From the NCBI RefSeq assembly GCF_014654205.1, contig NZ_BNAW01000005.1, positions 124,001 through 188,000 of the forward strand: a stretch of DNA of 64,000 nt, given 5' to 3'. The notes beneath the pieces are model-generated. The model did not search any database. It saw only the letters and a program-made list of their open reading frames with translations, and was not told where the DNA came from. How positions within the stretch are numbered: the first letter of the stretch is position 1; every line of letters starts with the position of its first letter. Made by a program: the position numbers and the translations under genes. Shown here piece by piece: positions 1 through 8,876 of the stretch. This DNA is from Amycolatopsis bullii (GTDB taxonomy: Bacteria; Actinomycetota; Actinomycetes; Mycobacteriales; Pseudonocardiaceae).

Positions 1-84
1 CAGGACGGTGAGCAGCAAACCCGGGATCCGCACGCGGGTGAGTCAACCAACTCCCGGCCCACCTCGTAAGGGCCACAAGGAGGT

Positions 85-129
85 CGTGAGCGGTAAGGCG
101 GGTTAGAAGAACCCGCCTTACCACTCACG
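85..129. terminator. Bidirectional hairpin terminator
   Basis: A 13-bp perfect stem (GGTAAGGCGGGTT at 92-104 with AACCCGCCTTACC at 110-122) and a 5-nt AGAAG loop is extended, after one mismatch, by CGTGAG/CTCACG. It lies just beyond the stop of the hydrolase gene at 151, so it probably ends that transcript and perhaps one entering from the left. Confidence 0.8.
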
Positions 130-150
130 AGGCCCGGGGGCTTCCCGACG

Positions 151-1848
151 TCAGCGGCCGTTGTTGAGTTCGCCGATGCTGCGGCGCACGGCGGTGCGCA
201 ACGCCGAATCACGGGTGTCGGCGGCACTGGCCACCGCCGCGTGGCCGCCGGTGACCGGGCCGGCCACCGGGAAGACGCGGTCCTCGCCGGGCAGGGGCAC
301 GCCCGGGCAGGTGGCCGAGCGTGGCCGGGAATTGGCGATCAGGAAGACGTTGACCATCCCGTCGACGCACGGGTTGCCGCCCAGGGCGTACTGGCCGTGG
401 AACGCGGCGTCGTCGACCGACACCAGCGGGACCCCGGCGGCGCGGACCGCCGAACGTGCTTGCTCGTACCCGGTTTGCGGGTCGAACTCGCCCTGGACCA
501 CCAGCACGTTGGCCGCCGCTTCGGGCGAGAGTCCGGGCATGTCCTGCCGGGGCCGGTCGGACCAGAACCCGCACGGCTCGGTCAGCCCGTAGGCCCAGCC
601 GAAGATCGGGTACTGCGGGCCCTGCCGATCGGACAGGCGCTTGTACCAGCCGGCCGTCTTCGTCGGCTGGTCGCCGCACGCCACCGCGTAGCGCGTCCCG
701 GAAATCTTGCGGTAGTCCGGTTCCGCCGCCGCCAGCCCGGCGGCGACGTCGGCGCCGGTCAGCTCGGCCAGCCGCTTGCCGAACACGGCCGTCGACCAGG
801 TGTCCAGCTGCCCGGCGAGCGCCGCCGGGGGCTGGACCGGCTTGCCGTCCAGCTCCCCCGCGCCGGCGATGAGCACGGCGGCCACGAGGATCCAGCGGAT
901 CTCGTTGCCGTTGCCGACGAACAGGGCGTCGAACTGGTCCGGGGCGACGCCGTGCCCGGCGTAGAACCCGCGCAGCCGCTCGATCTTCTGCTTCACCTCG
1001 GCCGGCGAAGCGCCGAGCTGCTCGGGGAACTGCCGGGCCAGCCACGGCACGAAGACCTCGTCGGTCTGCCGCTGCCCGATCTTCGGGAACGCCTCGAAGT
1101 CGGCCTGCAGCCGGCCTTCGAAGTCGACGCTGGAGTCGAGCACCACCTTGCCCGCGCGGCCCGGGAACAACGACGCGTACTTGGCGCCGAGCCAGGTGCC
1201 GTAGGAGTAGCCGAGGTAGTTCAGCTTTTCGTCCCCGAGCAGGGTCCGGATCAGGTCCATGTCGTGCGCGGTCTGCCAGGTCGTGACGAACGGCGCGACC
1301 GCGTCGCTCTGGCACGCCTCCGCGATCGCCCGCGGCGTCTTCTGGTGCTCCGCGATGCTCGTCGCCGAGCGGTCACGCGCGTCGAGCGGCCCCTGCGGCA
1401 GCCGTCCCGCCGGGACCTGGCAGACGAACCCGGCGTCCGCGGTCCCTTCGTGCCCGGTGCCGCGCGGATCCATGCCGATGAAGTCGTACCGTTCGTTCAC
1501 CCCGGGTTCGAGGCCCGCCAGCGCACCCGCGAGGGAACTGCCCTGCCCGCCGGGACCGCCCGGGTTCACCAGGAGCGCACCGAGACGTTCGCCCGTCGCC
1601 GCGACGCGGCTGATGGACACGCTCAGGTCCACCCCGGAATCCGGGTTCGCCCAGTCCCGCGGCACGGTGATCACCGCGCATTCGGCGGCCTTCGCCCCGT
1701 CGGCGACCGGGAACGGGCACGCTCCCCAGGCCACCTGCTGGCCGGTGTAGCGGTCCGGCGTGGCCGCGGCGGCGGTTCCCGCGGGAACCGCCGGCACCGC
1801 GAGCAGCACGGCGGCGATCAGAAACCGGCTCGCTGTCTTGTTTTTCAC
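151..1848 (-). CDS. Secreted alpha/beta hydrolase, tripeptidyl aminopeptidase family
   Basis: The 565-residue protein begins with a Sec-type signal (KNKTASRFLIAAVLLAV, then PAGTAAA) and is probably exported. The alpha/beta-hydrolase fold shows an oxyanion-loop NPGGPGGQG, the nucleophile elbow GYSYGTWLG (Ser about 215), an acid in GEFDPQTG (Asp about 456) and a His in FHGQ (about 484). The C-terminal TAP-like domain is typical of Streptomyces tripeptidyl aminopeptidases (family S33), which remove N-terminal tripeptides outside the cell. I chose GTG at 1848 because GAGGGG stands 6-7 nt upstream and the signal peptide follows at once; an upstream in-frame ATG at 1914 would bury the signal. The substrate is not shown by the sequence. 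Confidence 0.9.
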   Translation of the reverse strand: MKNKTASRFLIAAVLLAVPAVPAGTAAAATPDRYTGQQVAWGACPFPVADGAKAAECAVITVPRDWANPDSGVDLSVSISRVAATGERLGALLVNPGGPGGQGSSLAGALAGLEPGVNERYDFIGMDPRGTGHEGTADAGFVCQVPAGRLPQGPLDARDRSATSIAEHQKTPRAIAEACQSDAVAPFVTTWQTAHDMDLIRTLLGDEKLNYLGYSYGTWLGAKYASLFPGRAGKVVLDSSVDFEGRLQADFEAFPKIGQRQTDEVFVPWLARQFPEQLGASPAEVKQKIERLRGFYAGHGVAPDQFDALFVGNGNEIRWILVAAVLIAGAGELDGKPVQPPAALAGQLDTWSTAVFGKRLAELTGADVAAGLAAAEPDYRKISGTRYAVACGDQPTKTAGWYKRLSDRQGPQYPIFGWAYGLTEPCGFWSDRPRQDMPGLSPEAAANVLVVQGEFDPQTGYEQARSAVRAAGVPLVSVDDAAFHGQYALGGNPCVDGMVNVFLIANSRPRSATCPGVPLPGEDRVFPVAGPVTGGHAAVASAADTRDSALRTAVRRSIGELNNGR

Positions 1849-1862
1849 TTGACGCCCCTCGT

Positions 1863-1882
1863 CCGGGTGAATGATCACCCGG
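1863..1882. promoter_or_regulatory. Perfect dyad upstream of the hydrolase gene
   Basis: CCGGGTGA-ATGA-TCACCCGG is a perfect 8-bp inverted repeat 15 nt before the GTG start of the secreted hydrolase and about 30 nt past the stop of the RDD gene. It could be an operator in the hydrolase leader or a short terminator for the upstream operon; there is no T-tract, so an operator is slightly favoured. Confidence 0.4.
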
Positions 1883-1910
1883 AGTATGGCGCGCATTCCC
1901 GGCGCCGGGA

Positions 1911-2402
1911 TCAACCAAAAGTACGAGGACCCGCGCGCACCACGAGGGTCCGCGCCACCAGATCACCGATCCGCTGCCGCCGCCGGGAAAGCACGATGCT
2001 GACGACGGCCACCAGCCCGAACAGCAGCCCGTCGACGGTCATCAGCAACCACCGGAAGACGTAGGCGCGCGCCTTGGGCGGCCCGCCGCGCAGGGTTTCC
2101 ACGCGCAGTCCCATCACCAGCATGCCCGGGGTGACCCCGCCCCGGCGCAGGGGGATCCAGATGTGGATCAGGGCGTCACAGGCGTAGTTGACCGCGAAGA
2201 ACGTGATCGCCGGGCCCCACAGGAGCGTTTTCGGCGGCACCCATCCCCACTGCAGCAACGGAATGACGACGAGACCGGCCGCGAGCGCGGCGAACGCTCC
2301 CAGCCCGGCGGCGAGCGCCTGGTCCAGCACCGCCTGCACCACCCGGCGGCCCGCCATCCGCAGCCGCTCGGGCACTTCTCGCCGTCCGGCCGGGATGGTC
2401 AC
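1911..2402 (-). CDS. RDD family membrane protein
   Basis: About 163 residues with three to four hydrophobic segments. The C-terminal half carries the RDD pattern: a PLRRGGVTPGMLVMGLRV motif followed by two hydrophobic helices and RRRQRIGDLVARTLVV. RDD proteins are small integral membrane proteins, sometimes ion antiporters, mostly of unknown function. Start is uncertain: GTG 2402 is used, and GTG 2375 has GGACGG 6 nt upstream and is about as good. It lies 43 nt behind the response regulator on the same strand and may be the last gene of that operon. Confidence 0.75.
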   Translation of the reverse strand: MTIPAGRREVPERLRMAGRRVVQAVLDQALAAGLGAFAALAAGLVVIPLLQWGWVPPKTLLWGPAITFFAVNYACDALIHIWIPLRRGGVTPGMLVMGLRVETLRGGPPKARAYVFRWLLMTVDGLLFGLVAVVSIVLSRRRQRIGDLVARTLVVRAGPRTFG

Positions 2403-2445
2403 CGCGCTGACCGCACACTCGGCGAGTCTCGCACACCCGTCAAGG

Positions 2446-3096
2446 TCATCCCAGCAACCCGCGCTGCCACGCCCAGACGGCGATTTCCGTGCGGTTCCGC
2501 AGTTCGAGCTTGCGCTGCACGCTCGCCAGGTGCGTCTTGACCGTCGAAAGGGAGACGCGGAGGTCGTCGGCGATCTCCGCGTTGGTCCGGCCGCGGGCGA
2601 CCGCGAGCACCACATCGGACTCGCGGTCGGTCAGCAGGCCCGGTGTCCCCTGCGCGCGCTGCCGCGCCTTCTCGGTGAACCGGGCCAGCAGGCGCACGGT
2701 CACCGACGGCGAGACCATCGCCTCCCCGCCGGCCGCCGCGCGGACCGCGTCCACCAGCAGCTGCGGGCCGGCGTCCTTGAGCAGGAACCCGCTGGCGCCG
2801 CCGAGCAGGGCGGCGTAGACGTTCTCGTCCGCGTCGTAGGTCGTCACCACCACCACGCGCAGCGGCTGCGCGACCCCCGGCCCGGCCAGCAGTTCGGTGG
2901 CTCGCAGACCGTCCACTTTGGGCATCCGGATGTCCATCAGCGTGACGTCCGGCCGCAGCTGCCGCGCCAGCCGGACCGCGGCCTCCCCGTCGGCGGCTTC
3001 GGCGATCACCTCGATGTCCGGCGCGGCGTCCAGCACCAGCCGGAACCCGGTGCGCACCAGCACCTGGTCGTCGGCGACGAGCACCCGGATGGTCAT
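2446..3096 (-). CDS. NarL/LuxR-type response regulator
   Basis: A 216-residue two-component regulator. The receiver domain (about 1-120) has the acidic pair ADD, the phosphoacceptor Asp about 55 in LMDIRMPKVDG, the switch Thr region VVTTYD and the Lys in LLKDAG. A LuxR HTH (about 148-212, LTDRESDVVLAVARG, then NAEIADDLRVSLSTVKTH) binds DNA. Its start overlaps the stop of the histidine kinase gene by one base (TGATG), so the two are translationally coupled and surely a pair. Targets are unknown; the RDD gene downstream is the nearest candidate. Confidence 0.95.
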   Translation of the reverse strand: MTIRVLVADDQVLVRTGFRLVLDAAPDIEVIAEAADGEAAVRLARQLRPDVTLMDIRMPKVDGLRATELLAGPGVAQPLRVVVVTTYDADENVYAALLGGASGFLLKDAGPQLLVDAVRAAAGGEAMVSPSVTVRLLARFTEKARQRAQGTPGLLTDRESDVVLAVARGRTNAEIADDLRVSLSTVKTHLASVQRKLELRNRTEIAVWAWQRGLLG

Positions 3097-4289
3097 CAGA
3101 GCCCCCTCGGCAAGGCGTCGAAGGGCGCGTCCTCACCGGCGAGCGGGAGCCGCGCCACGACCCGCCACCGCGCCCCGGGTTCCGGCCCCGCGGTCAGGCG
3201 GCCGCCCAGCATGGCCAGCCGCTCGGTCATGCCGATGATCCCGAACCCGCCGGGTGCGGCCGTCGCGGTGACCCCGTCGTTGCGCACCTCAAGCACGAGG
3301 TCGTCGGCTTCGACGCGGGCGGAGACGACCACCTCGGTCGCGGACGGCGCGTGCCGGCGGGCGTTGGTCAGCGCTTCGGTCACCACGCGGTGCACGGTCG
3401 TGGCCACCTGGGCCGGCACCGGCAGCTGGTCCAGTTCCTCGGCGACGTCCACCCGGGCGGAGGAGCCGGCGGCCGCGCGCACCGCGTCACCGAGCACGGC
3501 ACCGGACAGCAGCGGCACGTCCCGGGTGTCCCGCAGCATCCCGACCAGCCGGCGCGCGGCGGCCAGCGCCGCACCGCCGGCTTCCTCGATCTCGCGGTAG
3601 ACCGCCGCGTGCCCGCCGACGTCGGCGTTCGCTTCGGCGATCGCCCGGGCGGCCTGCACGCGGACGACGATCCCGCTGACGTGGTGGGACACCAGGTCGT
3701 GCAGTTCCCGGGCCAGCTGCAGGCGTTCCTGGCTGCGCACCCGGTCCAGCGCGGCCCGCTGCCGGGCGTCCGCCGCCCGCAGAATCAGCCCGACCCCGAG
3801 GCAGGCACCCCAGTACGCCGCGGCCGCCACCGCCAGCAGCGTCTCCGGCTCGCCGGCGCCGTAGCGAAGCAGGGGCGCGGCGATCATCACCGCGCCGAGG
3901 GCCGGCGCCAGCGCGGCCGCGTGCTTCGGTTCGAGCTTGCGGCCGGCGGCGGCCGTGAGCAGCCCGGCGGCCACGATCTCGGCGAACGGCGGCTGGCTCC
4001 GGGCGTGCGCGGTGACCGCCACGACCGTGCCGATCGCCGACAGCGCGGCGACGACGCTCCCCAGCACGCCGATGTGGCGGGGGAAGCGCCGCCGCAGCAC
4101 GGCCAGCACCGGGATCGCCGTCCCGGTGGACGCCAGGAGCCCGGTGAGCGGCGCCGCCCAGCCGCCGCTTCCGGCGGGTGCGCGCAGCACCAGCACCACG
4201 TCGGCGACGAGCGCCGCGGCCAGCACGGCGAGCTCGGTGCCGAGCATGCCGCGCCGGGCCAGGACCCCCGCTCTGCGCATGGCCGTCAT
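3096..4289 (-). CDS. Membrane histidine kinase, HisKA_3 type
   Basis: The 397-residue sensor kinase has an N-terminal half with about four to six hydrophobic segments (residues about 15-170). The dimerisation/phosphoacceptor helix has His about 197 in RELHDLVSHHVSGI, and the HATPase_c domain has the N-box VTEALTNARRHA near 300 and a GFGIIGM glycine motif near 350. This is the NarX/DesK-like family that phosphorylates NarL-type regulators. It is followed by its regulator with a TGATG overlap. It lacks a recognisable extracellular sensing domain, so the signal is probably detected in the membrane. ATG 4280 is an alternative start. Confidence 0.93.
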   Translation of the reverse strand: MTAMRRAGVLARRGMLGTELAVLAAALVADVVLVLRAPAGSGGWAAPLTGLLASTGTAIPVLAVLRRRFPRHIGVLGSVVAALSAIGTVVAVTAHARSQPPFAEIVAAGLLTAAAGRKLEPKHAAALAPALGAVMIAAPLLRYGAGEPETLLAVAAAAYWGACLGVGLILRAADARQRAALDRVRSQERLQLARELHDLVSHHVSGIVVRVQAARAIAEANADVGGHAAVYREIEEAGGAALAAARRLVGMLRDTRDVPLLSGAVLGDAVRAAAGSSARVDVAEELDQLPVPAQVATTVHRVVTEALTNARRHAPSATEVVVSARVEADDLVLEVRNDGVTATAAPGGFGIIGMTERLAMLGGRLTAGPEPGARWRVVARLPLAGEDAPFDALPRGL

Positions 4290-4305
4290 GATCCCGCGCC
4301 CCGGG

Positions 4306-4752
4306 TCAGCCCGCGCGCCGGACCCCGGCGACGTAGCGGTTGGACGGCGGCAGGTAGCTGAGCACCGTCGCGACCACGGCCACCCCGCAGCTCAGGTAGC
4401 CCGCCCACGACGGTTCGGTGGTCAGCAGCGAAGCCGCCTGCAGCAGGGTGAAGACGGTCAGCGTGACGCGCGCCCAGTTGCGGCCGGCCTTGAGCTTGAA
4501 CGACAGCCACAGGTAGACCAGCGCGATGACCACGGCGATGGCGACCGGCACGGCCTGCGCGAGCAGGGTGAGCCGGTCGAGCCGGTCCTGCGCCAGCGCG
4601 GGGTTCGCCCGCCGCAGGGCCGCCGCGATTTCGTCGTGCGCGCTCAGGACGAGCAGCCCACCGGCGATCGCGGACACGGTGGACACCAGGAAGCCGAAAA
4701 AGGCGGCGATGATGGTGCTGGGCGGGTTCTCCCGCGCGGTTTCGGTAGTCAT
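4306..4752 (-). CDS. Small four-helix membrane protein
   Basis: The 148-residue protein has four hydrophobic segments (about 13-38, 66-90, 97-113 and 118-135). A charged loop of about 25 residues (NPALAQDRLDRL) separates the first two. I do not recognise a named family. The gene ends 16 nt before the histidine kinase start, so the two probably share a promoter upstream of 4752. Accessory membrane proteins next to HisKA_3 kinases sometimes tune the sensor; here that is only inference. Confidence 0.8.
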   Translation of the reverse strand: MTTETARENPPSTIIAAFFGFLVSTVSAIAGGLLVLSAHDEIAAALRRANPALAQDRLDRLTLLAQAVPVAIAVVIALVYLWLSFKLKAGRNWARVTLTVFTLLQAASLLTTEPSWAGYLSCGVAVVATVLSYLPPSNRYVAGVRRAG

Positions 4753-4877
4753 ACCGGGAAGTTAGGACGCACCGCGCACCGGCACCGGTTGAGGCGAGCT
4801 CGTCTCGTACTTTCGGCCGAGGCGGCTCGAGACCGAAACCGAACCACGCGCGGTGCCCTCTTCAGTAGGTTCGGAGG

Positions 4878-5861
4878 ATGCGGCAATTCGCTGACGTCGA
4901 AGTCCTGTCGAGGCTCGTCCGTGACGCACTGGGCCCGGGATGCCGCGTGGTCACCGTCGAGCGGTTGCGCGGCAGGAGCAAGAAGGGGGTGTACCGGTTC
5001 CGCCTCGAGGGCACCCGCATGCCCGGCGTGATCGTCTACAGCTGGGCCGAAGCGGAGAACTTCTGGCCTGGCGAACGGGAAGCCGACCCGGCCGACCCGT
5101 TCGCGCCTGCCTCGGGCCTGGTCCCCTTCCTGGCCGCGCACCGCACCTTGGCCGCACTCGGCGTCCGAACTCCGCGGATACACCTGGCGGACGACAGCCG
5201 GCGCCACTACCCGGCCGACATCGCCGTGGTCGAGGACGTCTCCGGGGGCACGCTCGAAGCGCTCTTCGAAACCGATCGCCCGCGTGCCGCGAACGCCCTG
5301 AGCGAACTCGCCGGGACGCTCGAAGTGATGCACCGGCACCGGAGCCGGCACTACGGCAGGGTGGACCGGCTCGAATCGGCGCAACCGGTTTCGTGCGAGC
5401 GGCGGGTTCTCGACCGCGCGCTGCGGGACCTCGAGGACGGGGCGGAGCGCGACGCGCGCATCGCGGCAGCCGGCGCCGCGATGCGCGACCGGCTGCAGGA
5501 ATGGGCCGGCCGGGTCCGTCCTCGCGCGGAGTACGGGCTGATCCACGGAGAACTCGGCCCCGACCACGTCCTCATCGACGCCGGCGGGCACCCGGTGCTG
5601 ATCGACATCGAGGGCCTGATGCACTTCGACGTCGAGTGGGAGCACGTCTTCCTCCGGCTCCGCTTCGGCGAGCACTACCCCGCGCTCGCCCGGCCCGGCC
5701 TCGATCCGCGGCGGCTCGACCTCTACCTGCTCGCGATGCGCCTGTCCCTGGTGGCCGGCCCGCTGCGCCTGCTCGACGGGGACTTTCCCGATCGGGCGCT
5801 CATGCGCGGGATCGCCGAGCACAACGCCAAGGAGGCGCTGGCGCTCCTACGCCCGAGCTAG
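4878..5861 (+). CDS. Aminoglycoside phosphotransferase-fold protein
   Basis: The 327-residue protein has the APH/choline kinase fold. A catalytic-loop equivalent HGELGPDHVL lies at about 223-232 and a metal-binding loop equivalent LIDIEG at about 242-247. The usual loop is HGDxxxxN; here Glu replaces the catalytic-base Asp and His replaces Asn, and the second-loop Asp becomes Asp-Ile-Glu. These changes fit the divergent 'phosphotransferase' group rather than a true aminoglycoside-resistance enzyme. It diverges from the two-component operon and converges with the SARP gene (14-nt gap). Start ATG 4878. The substrate is unknown. Confidence 0.85.
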   Translation: MRQFADVEVLSRLVRDALGPGCRVVTVERLRGRSKKGVYRFRLEGTRMPGVIVYSWAEAENFWPGEREADPADPFAPASGLVPFLAAHRTLAALGVRTPRIHLADDSRRHYPADIAVVEDVSGGTLEALFETDRPRAANALSELAGTLEVMHRHRSRHYGRVDRLESAQPVSCERRVLDRALRDLEDGAERDARIAAAGAAMRDRLQEWAGRVRPRAEYGLIHGELGPDHVLIDAGGHPVLIDIEGLMHFDVEWEHVFLRLRFGEHYPALARPGLDPRRLDLYLLAMRLSLVAGPLRLLDGDFPDRALMRGIAEHNAKEALALLRPS

Positions 5862-5875
5862 CGCCGGCCCGGAAG

Positions 5876-8746
5876 TCACGTATCGGCCAACGCTTCCAGC
5901 GCGGCCTGCACCGCGTCGGCCCGTTCGGGCAGATCGATGGCTCGCCACAACTCGGCCGCCCAGCCCAGGTGGCGCCGGGCCGCGACGGCGTCACCGAGTT
6001 CGCTCTCCAGCTCACCGAGCCGCTGCCAGCACGCCGCTTCGTTGCTGCGGTCGCCGTTGGCGCGGAAGACGTGCGCCGCGCGCCGGAGGGCCGAATCCGC
6101 ACGGGACCCGTCGCCGAGTTCCGCGTAGATCACGCCGAGCCGTTGGTCGGTGTAGGCGCCGCAGCGCTCGTCGCTGATTTCGCTGAAGATCGTCAGCGCT
6201 TCGATGAGGTCGCGCAGCGCGGCCGGGGTGTCGCCGATGCCCAGGTGGTACCGGCTGAGCGTGCGGAGGATCACCGCCTGCCGGTGCCGGTCACCGAGAC
6301 GCCGCGCGATCCGCAGGCCCTCCTCGATCCACGGACCGGCGTCGTCGGCGCCCCGGTCGAACGCGATGATGCCGATGGCCGTGCGGACCTGCGCCTCCGC
6401 GTGCCGGTGCCCCGCGGCCACCAGGTGGCCCAGCGCCTCCTTGTCGACGGCCAGCGCCGCGTCGAGCTCGCCGCGGACGCGGTGCACGGTGCCCAGGCCG
6501 GCCAGCGCGAGTCCCTCGCCGCGCCGGTCGCCGATGGCCTCGTAGAGCTTCGCGCACCGGTGCAGGTCGTGGCGCGCTTCGGCCATTTCGTCGAGGTAGA
6601 TGTGCACCTGACCGAGCCCCTGCAGCAACGCCGCTTCGCCGTGGGCGTTCCCGGCCGCGACGGTGGCCTCCAGTGCCACCTGGTGGCTGCGGTTCCAGTC
6701 CTGGTACAGGCTGCGGTGGTCGTAGTACGGCACCGCGGCGACCGCCAGCTCCCAGGCCGGCTCGTCCAGTCCCCACGCGGCCGCGAGCTCGATCGCCCGC
6801 AGCACCGTCCCGCGTTCGGCGTCGAACCAGGCGACCGGGTCGGCGACCGCGTAGTCCGGGGTCCAGCGCGGTGAACGGCCCGGCGTCGGCCGGAAGAGGC
6901 TGGGGTAGAACAGGTCACGGGCCTGCTCGGCGAGGGCGAGCCAGGCGGCGAGGACCCGCTCCACCGCCGCCCGGCGCTCCTCGGCCGGGTAACACTCCTG
7001 CGCGCCTTCCGCCGCGTACGCGCGCAACAGGTCGTGCAGCCGGTACCGCGGCTGGCCGGCGCGGTCGGTGGAGACCAGACGTACGAGGTAGGCGTCGACG
7101 AGCGTGTCCAGCACGTCGTCCGCGGCCGGCCGGCCGAGGAGCGCGCCGATCACCCACGCGGGGAGTGTTTCCGCGCCCAGCAGCCCCAGCAGCCGGAACG
7201 CCCGGACGGCCGGTTCGGGGAGCTGGCGCAGGCTCAAGTCGAAGTGGGCCCGCAGGTCGAGGTCGCCGACCCGCAGCTCGCGCAGCCGCCGGGACTCGTC
7301 CTCCAGGCGTTCGCGCAGCACCTGCAGGGTCCACGCCCGCCGGCTCGCGAGCTTCGCGCCGGTGATCCGGATGGCCAGGGGAAGCCGTCCGCACAGCCGG
7401 ACGATCGCGTCGGCCGGCTCCGGTTCCCGCTCGACGCGCTCCGCCCCGGCGATGCGGGCGAGGAGGTCCCGGGCGTCTTCCGTGGACAGCACGTCCAGCT
7501 CGAGGTGTTCGGCACCGGCGAGGTCCGCCAGGCGGTGCCGGCTCGTGACCACCACCGCGCAGCCGCCCGACGGGGGCAGCAACGGCCGCACCTGCTGGGC
7601 GCCGGCGGCGTCGTCGAGCAGCACCAGCATGCGGCGGCCGGCCAGCCGTGACCGGTAGAGCGCCGCCCGTTCGTGCAGTCCGGGCGGCATGACCGCGTCC
7701 GTGACGCCGAGCGCGCGCAGCAGTTCGGCCAGCATCATGGCCGGGTCGCGCGGCACCGCCGAGGTGCCGGCGAGGTCGAGGTGGAGCTGGCCGTGGGGGA
7801 ACGCGTCGCGGGCCTGGTGGAGTGCGCGCACGGCGAGCGCCGACTTCCCGGTCCCCGGCGCGCCGGCGACGACCACCACCCGGCGCTCGGCCAGCAGGTC
7901 CAGCAGCTCGCCCAGGGCGCCGGCGCGGCCGGTGAAGTCCGGGATGTCCGCGGGCAGCTGGGCGACCGGCCGCGGCTCCCCGGCCGAGGTCACCAGGTCG
8001 AGTGCCGGATCCGCGCGCAGGATCTGCCCGTGCACGCGCCGCAGCCCCGGCCCGGGGTCGGCGCCGAGCTCGTCGGCCAGCAGGCGCCGGACGTCGTCGA
8101 ACACGGCGAGCGCGTCGCCTTGGCGGCCGCTGCGGTAGAGCGCGATCATCAGCAGCTCCCGCGCGCGTTCGCGGTACGGGCACTCCCCGACCAGCCGGGA
8201 CAGCTCGGGGATGGCCAGCGCATGCTCCCCGCGCAGCAGATCGAGGTCGGCGAGGTCTTCCACCGCGCCGAGGCGGTACTCCTCCAGCCGGGCGCGCTCG
8301 GTGGCGGCCGCGGGGGTGTCCAGGCCGCCGAAGGCGGCTCCGCGCCACAGCGTCATCGCCTCGGTGAGGTGCCGCCGGGCGGCGGTCAGGTCGCCGTCGC
8401 CGCGGGTTTCGCGCGCCCGGGCGAGCCGGGCCGCGAACTGGGCGCTGTCGAGCAGGCCGGGGTCGACCCGCAGCAGGTAGCCGGTGCCGATGGTCTGCAG
8501 CGAGCCTTCGTCGAGCGCCAGCGACCGGCGCACGTCGCCGACGTACTTCTGGACGAGGTTGACCGCGCTCCTCGGCGGCTTCCCGCCCCAGGCGCCTTCG
8601 ATGATCTGTTCGCGGTCCACCCGCTGGTTCGCGTGCAGCAGCAGCACGCCGAGCACCCGGAGCCGCTTGCCGGACCCCACGTCGACCTGGGCCGCGCCGC
8701 GCCAGGCCGCGATCGGCCCGAGCACGCCGAATCGAACATCAGGCAT
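5876..8746 (-). CDS. SARP-family transcriptional regulator (AfsR-like, NB-ARC and TPR)
   Basis: The 956-residue protein has an OmpR-like winged helix (about 1-95), a BTAD domain (about 98-243), an NB-ARC/STAND ATPase (Walker A GAPGTGKSA at about 295-303; Walker B MLVLLDDAAG) and C-terminal TPR-like helical repeats (about 660-950). This is the full AfsR architecture: short SARPs activate antibiotic clusters, while long ones integrate signals through the ATPase and TPR parts. I chose ATG 8746, which has GAGGGGGC 7 nt upstream. The frame stays open for 100 more codons upstream, but that stretch runs under the divergent gene. No antibiotic cluster adjoins; the nearest plausible target is the divergent secreted-protein pair at 8877. 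Confidence 0.95.
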   Translation of the reverse strand: MPDVRFGVLGPIAAWRGAAQVDVGSGKRLRVLGVLLLHANQRVDREQIIEGAWGGKPPRSAVNLVQKYVGDVRRSLALDEGSLQTIGTGYLLRVDPGLLDSAQFAARLARARETRGDGDLTAARRHLTEAMTLWRGAAFGGLDTPAAATERARLEEYRLGAVEDLADLDLLRGEHALAIPELSRLVGECPYRERARELLMIALYRSGRQGDALAVFDDVRRLLADELGADPGPGLRRVHGQILRADPALDLVTSAGEPRPVAQLPADIPDFTGRAGALGELLDLLAERRVVVVAGAPGTGKSALAVRALHQARDAFPHGQLHLDLAGTSAVPRDPAMMLAELLRALGVTDAVMPPGLHERAALYRSRLAGRRMLVLLDDAAGAQQVRPLLPPSGGCAVVVTSRHRLADLAGAEHLELDVLSTEDARDLLARIAGAERVEREPEPADAIVRLCGRLPLAIRITGAKLASRRAWTLQVLRERLEDESRRLRELRVGDLDLRAHFDLSLRQLPEPAVRAFRLLGLLGAETLPAWVIGALLGRPAADDVLDTLVDAYLVRLVSTDRAGQPRYRLHDLLRAYAAEGAQECYPAEERRAAVERVLAAWLALAEQARDLFYPSLFRPTPGRSPRWTPDYAVADPVAWFDAERGTVLRAIELAAAWGLDEPAWELAVAAVPYYDHRSLYQDWNRSHQVALEATVAAGNAHGEAALLQGLGQVHIYLDEMAEARHDLHRCAKLYEAIGDRRGEGLALAGLGTVHRVRGELDAALAVDKEALGHLVAAGHRHAEAQVRTAIGIIAFDRGADDAGPWIEEGLRIARRLGDRHRQAVILRTLSRYHLGIGDTPAALRDLIEALTIFSEISDERCGAYTDQRLGVIYAELGDGSRADSALRRAAHVFRANGDRSNEAACWQRLGELESELGDAVAARRHLGWAAELWRAIDLPERADAVQAALEALADT

Positions 8747-8755
8747 GCCAATGCC

Positions 8756-8773
8756 CCCTCCCCACGGGGAGGG
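8756..8773. promoter_or_regulatory. Hairpin over the SARP ribosome-binding site
   Basis: CCCTCCCC-AC-GGGGAGGG is a perfect 8-bp inverted repeat with a 2-nt gap. On the minus strand it lies directly before the SARP start and includes or abuts its GGGGAGGGGGC Shine-Dalgarno tract. A mRNA hairpin here could mask the ribosome site, though a 2-nt loop would force the inner pairs open. Confidence 0.45.
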
Positions 8774-8801
8774 TACCTCCGACCGGCCACGTTCCGTAAG
8801 A

Positions 8802-8834
8802 CTGCAGTGCGGCTGCAGTGAACGCTGCCATGCT
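8802..8834 (+). promoter_or_regulatory. Candidate SARP-binding direct repeats and -10
   Basis: CTGCAGTG occurs at 8802-8809 and again at 8813-8820, an 11-bp period. Exactly 8 nt after the second copy is CATGCT (8829-8834), a weak -10. SARP activators typically bind heptamer-like direct repeats at 11-bp spacing with the 3' copy 8 bp before the -10, so the geometry fits. The site lies between the divergent SARP gene and the secreted-protein gene. Confidence 0.55.
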
Positions 8835-8876
8835 CCCCGTCGACCGGAATTCGAGCTCGACGAGGGGACACGCACG

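Noticed and set aside
4878-5861. Calling the APH-fold protein an aminoglycoside resistance gene
   Set aside because: The catalytic Asp and Asn of the HGDxxxxN loop are replaced by Glu and His; many such proteins act on other substrates.
8484-8876. Upstream extension of the secreted-protein frame
   Set aside because: It is antisense to the SARP DNA-binding domain; the signal peptide starts at ATG 8877.
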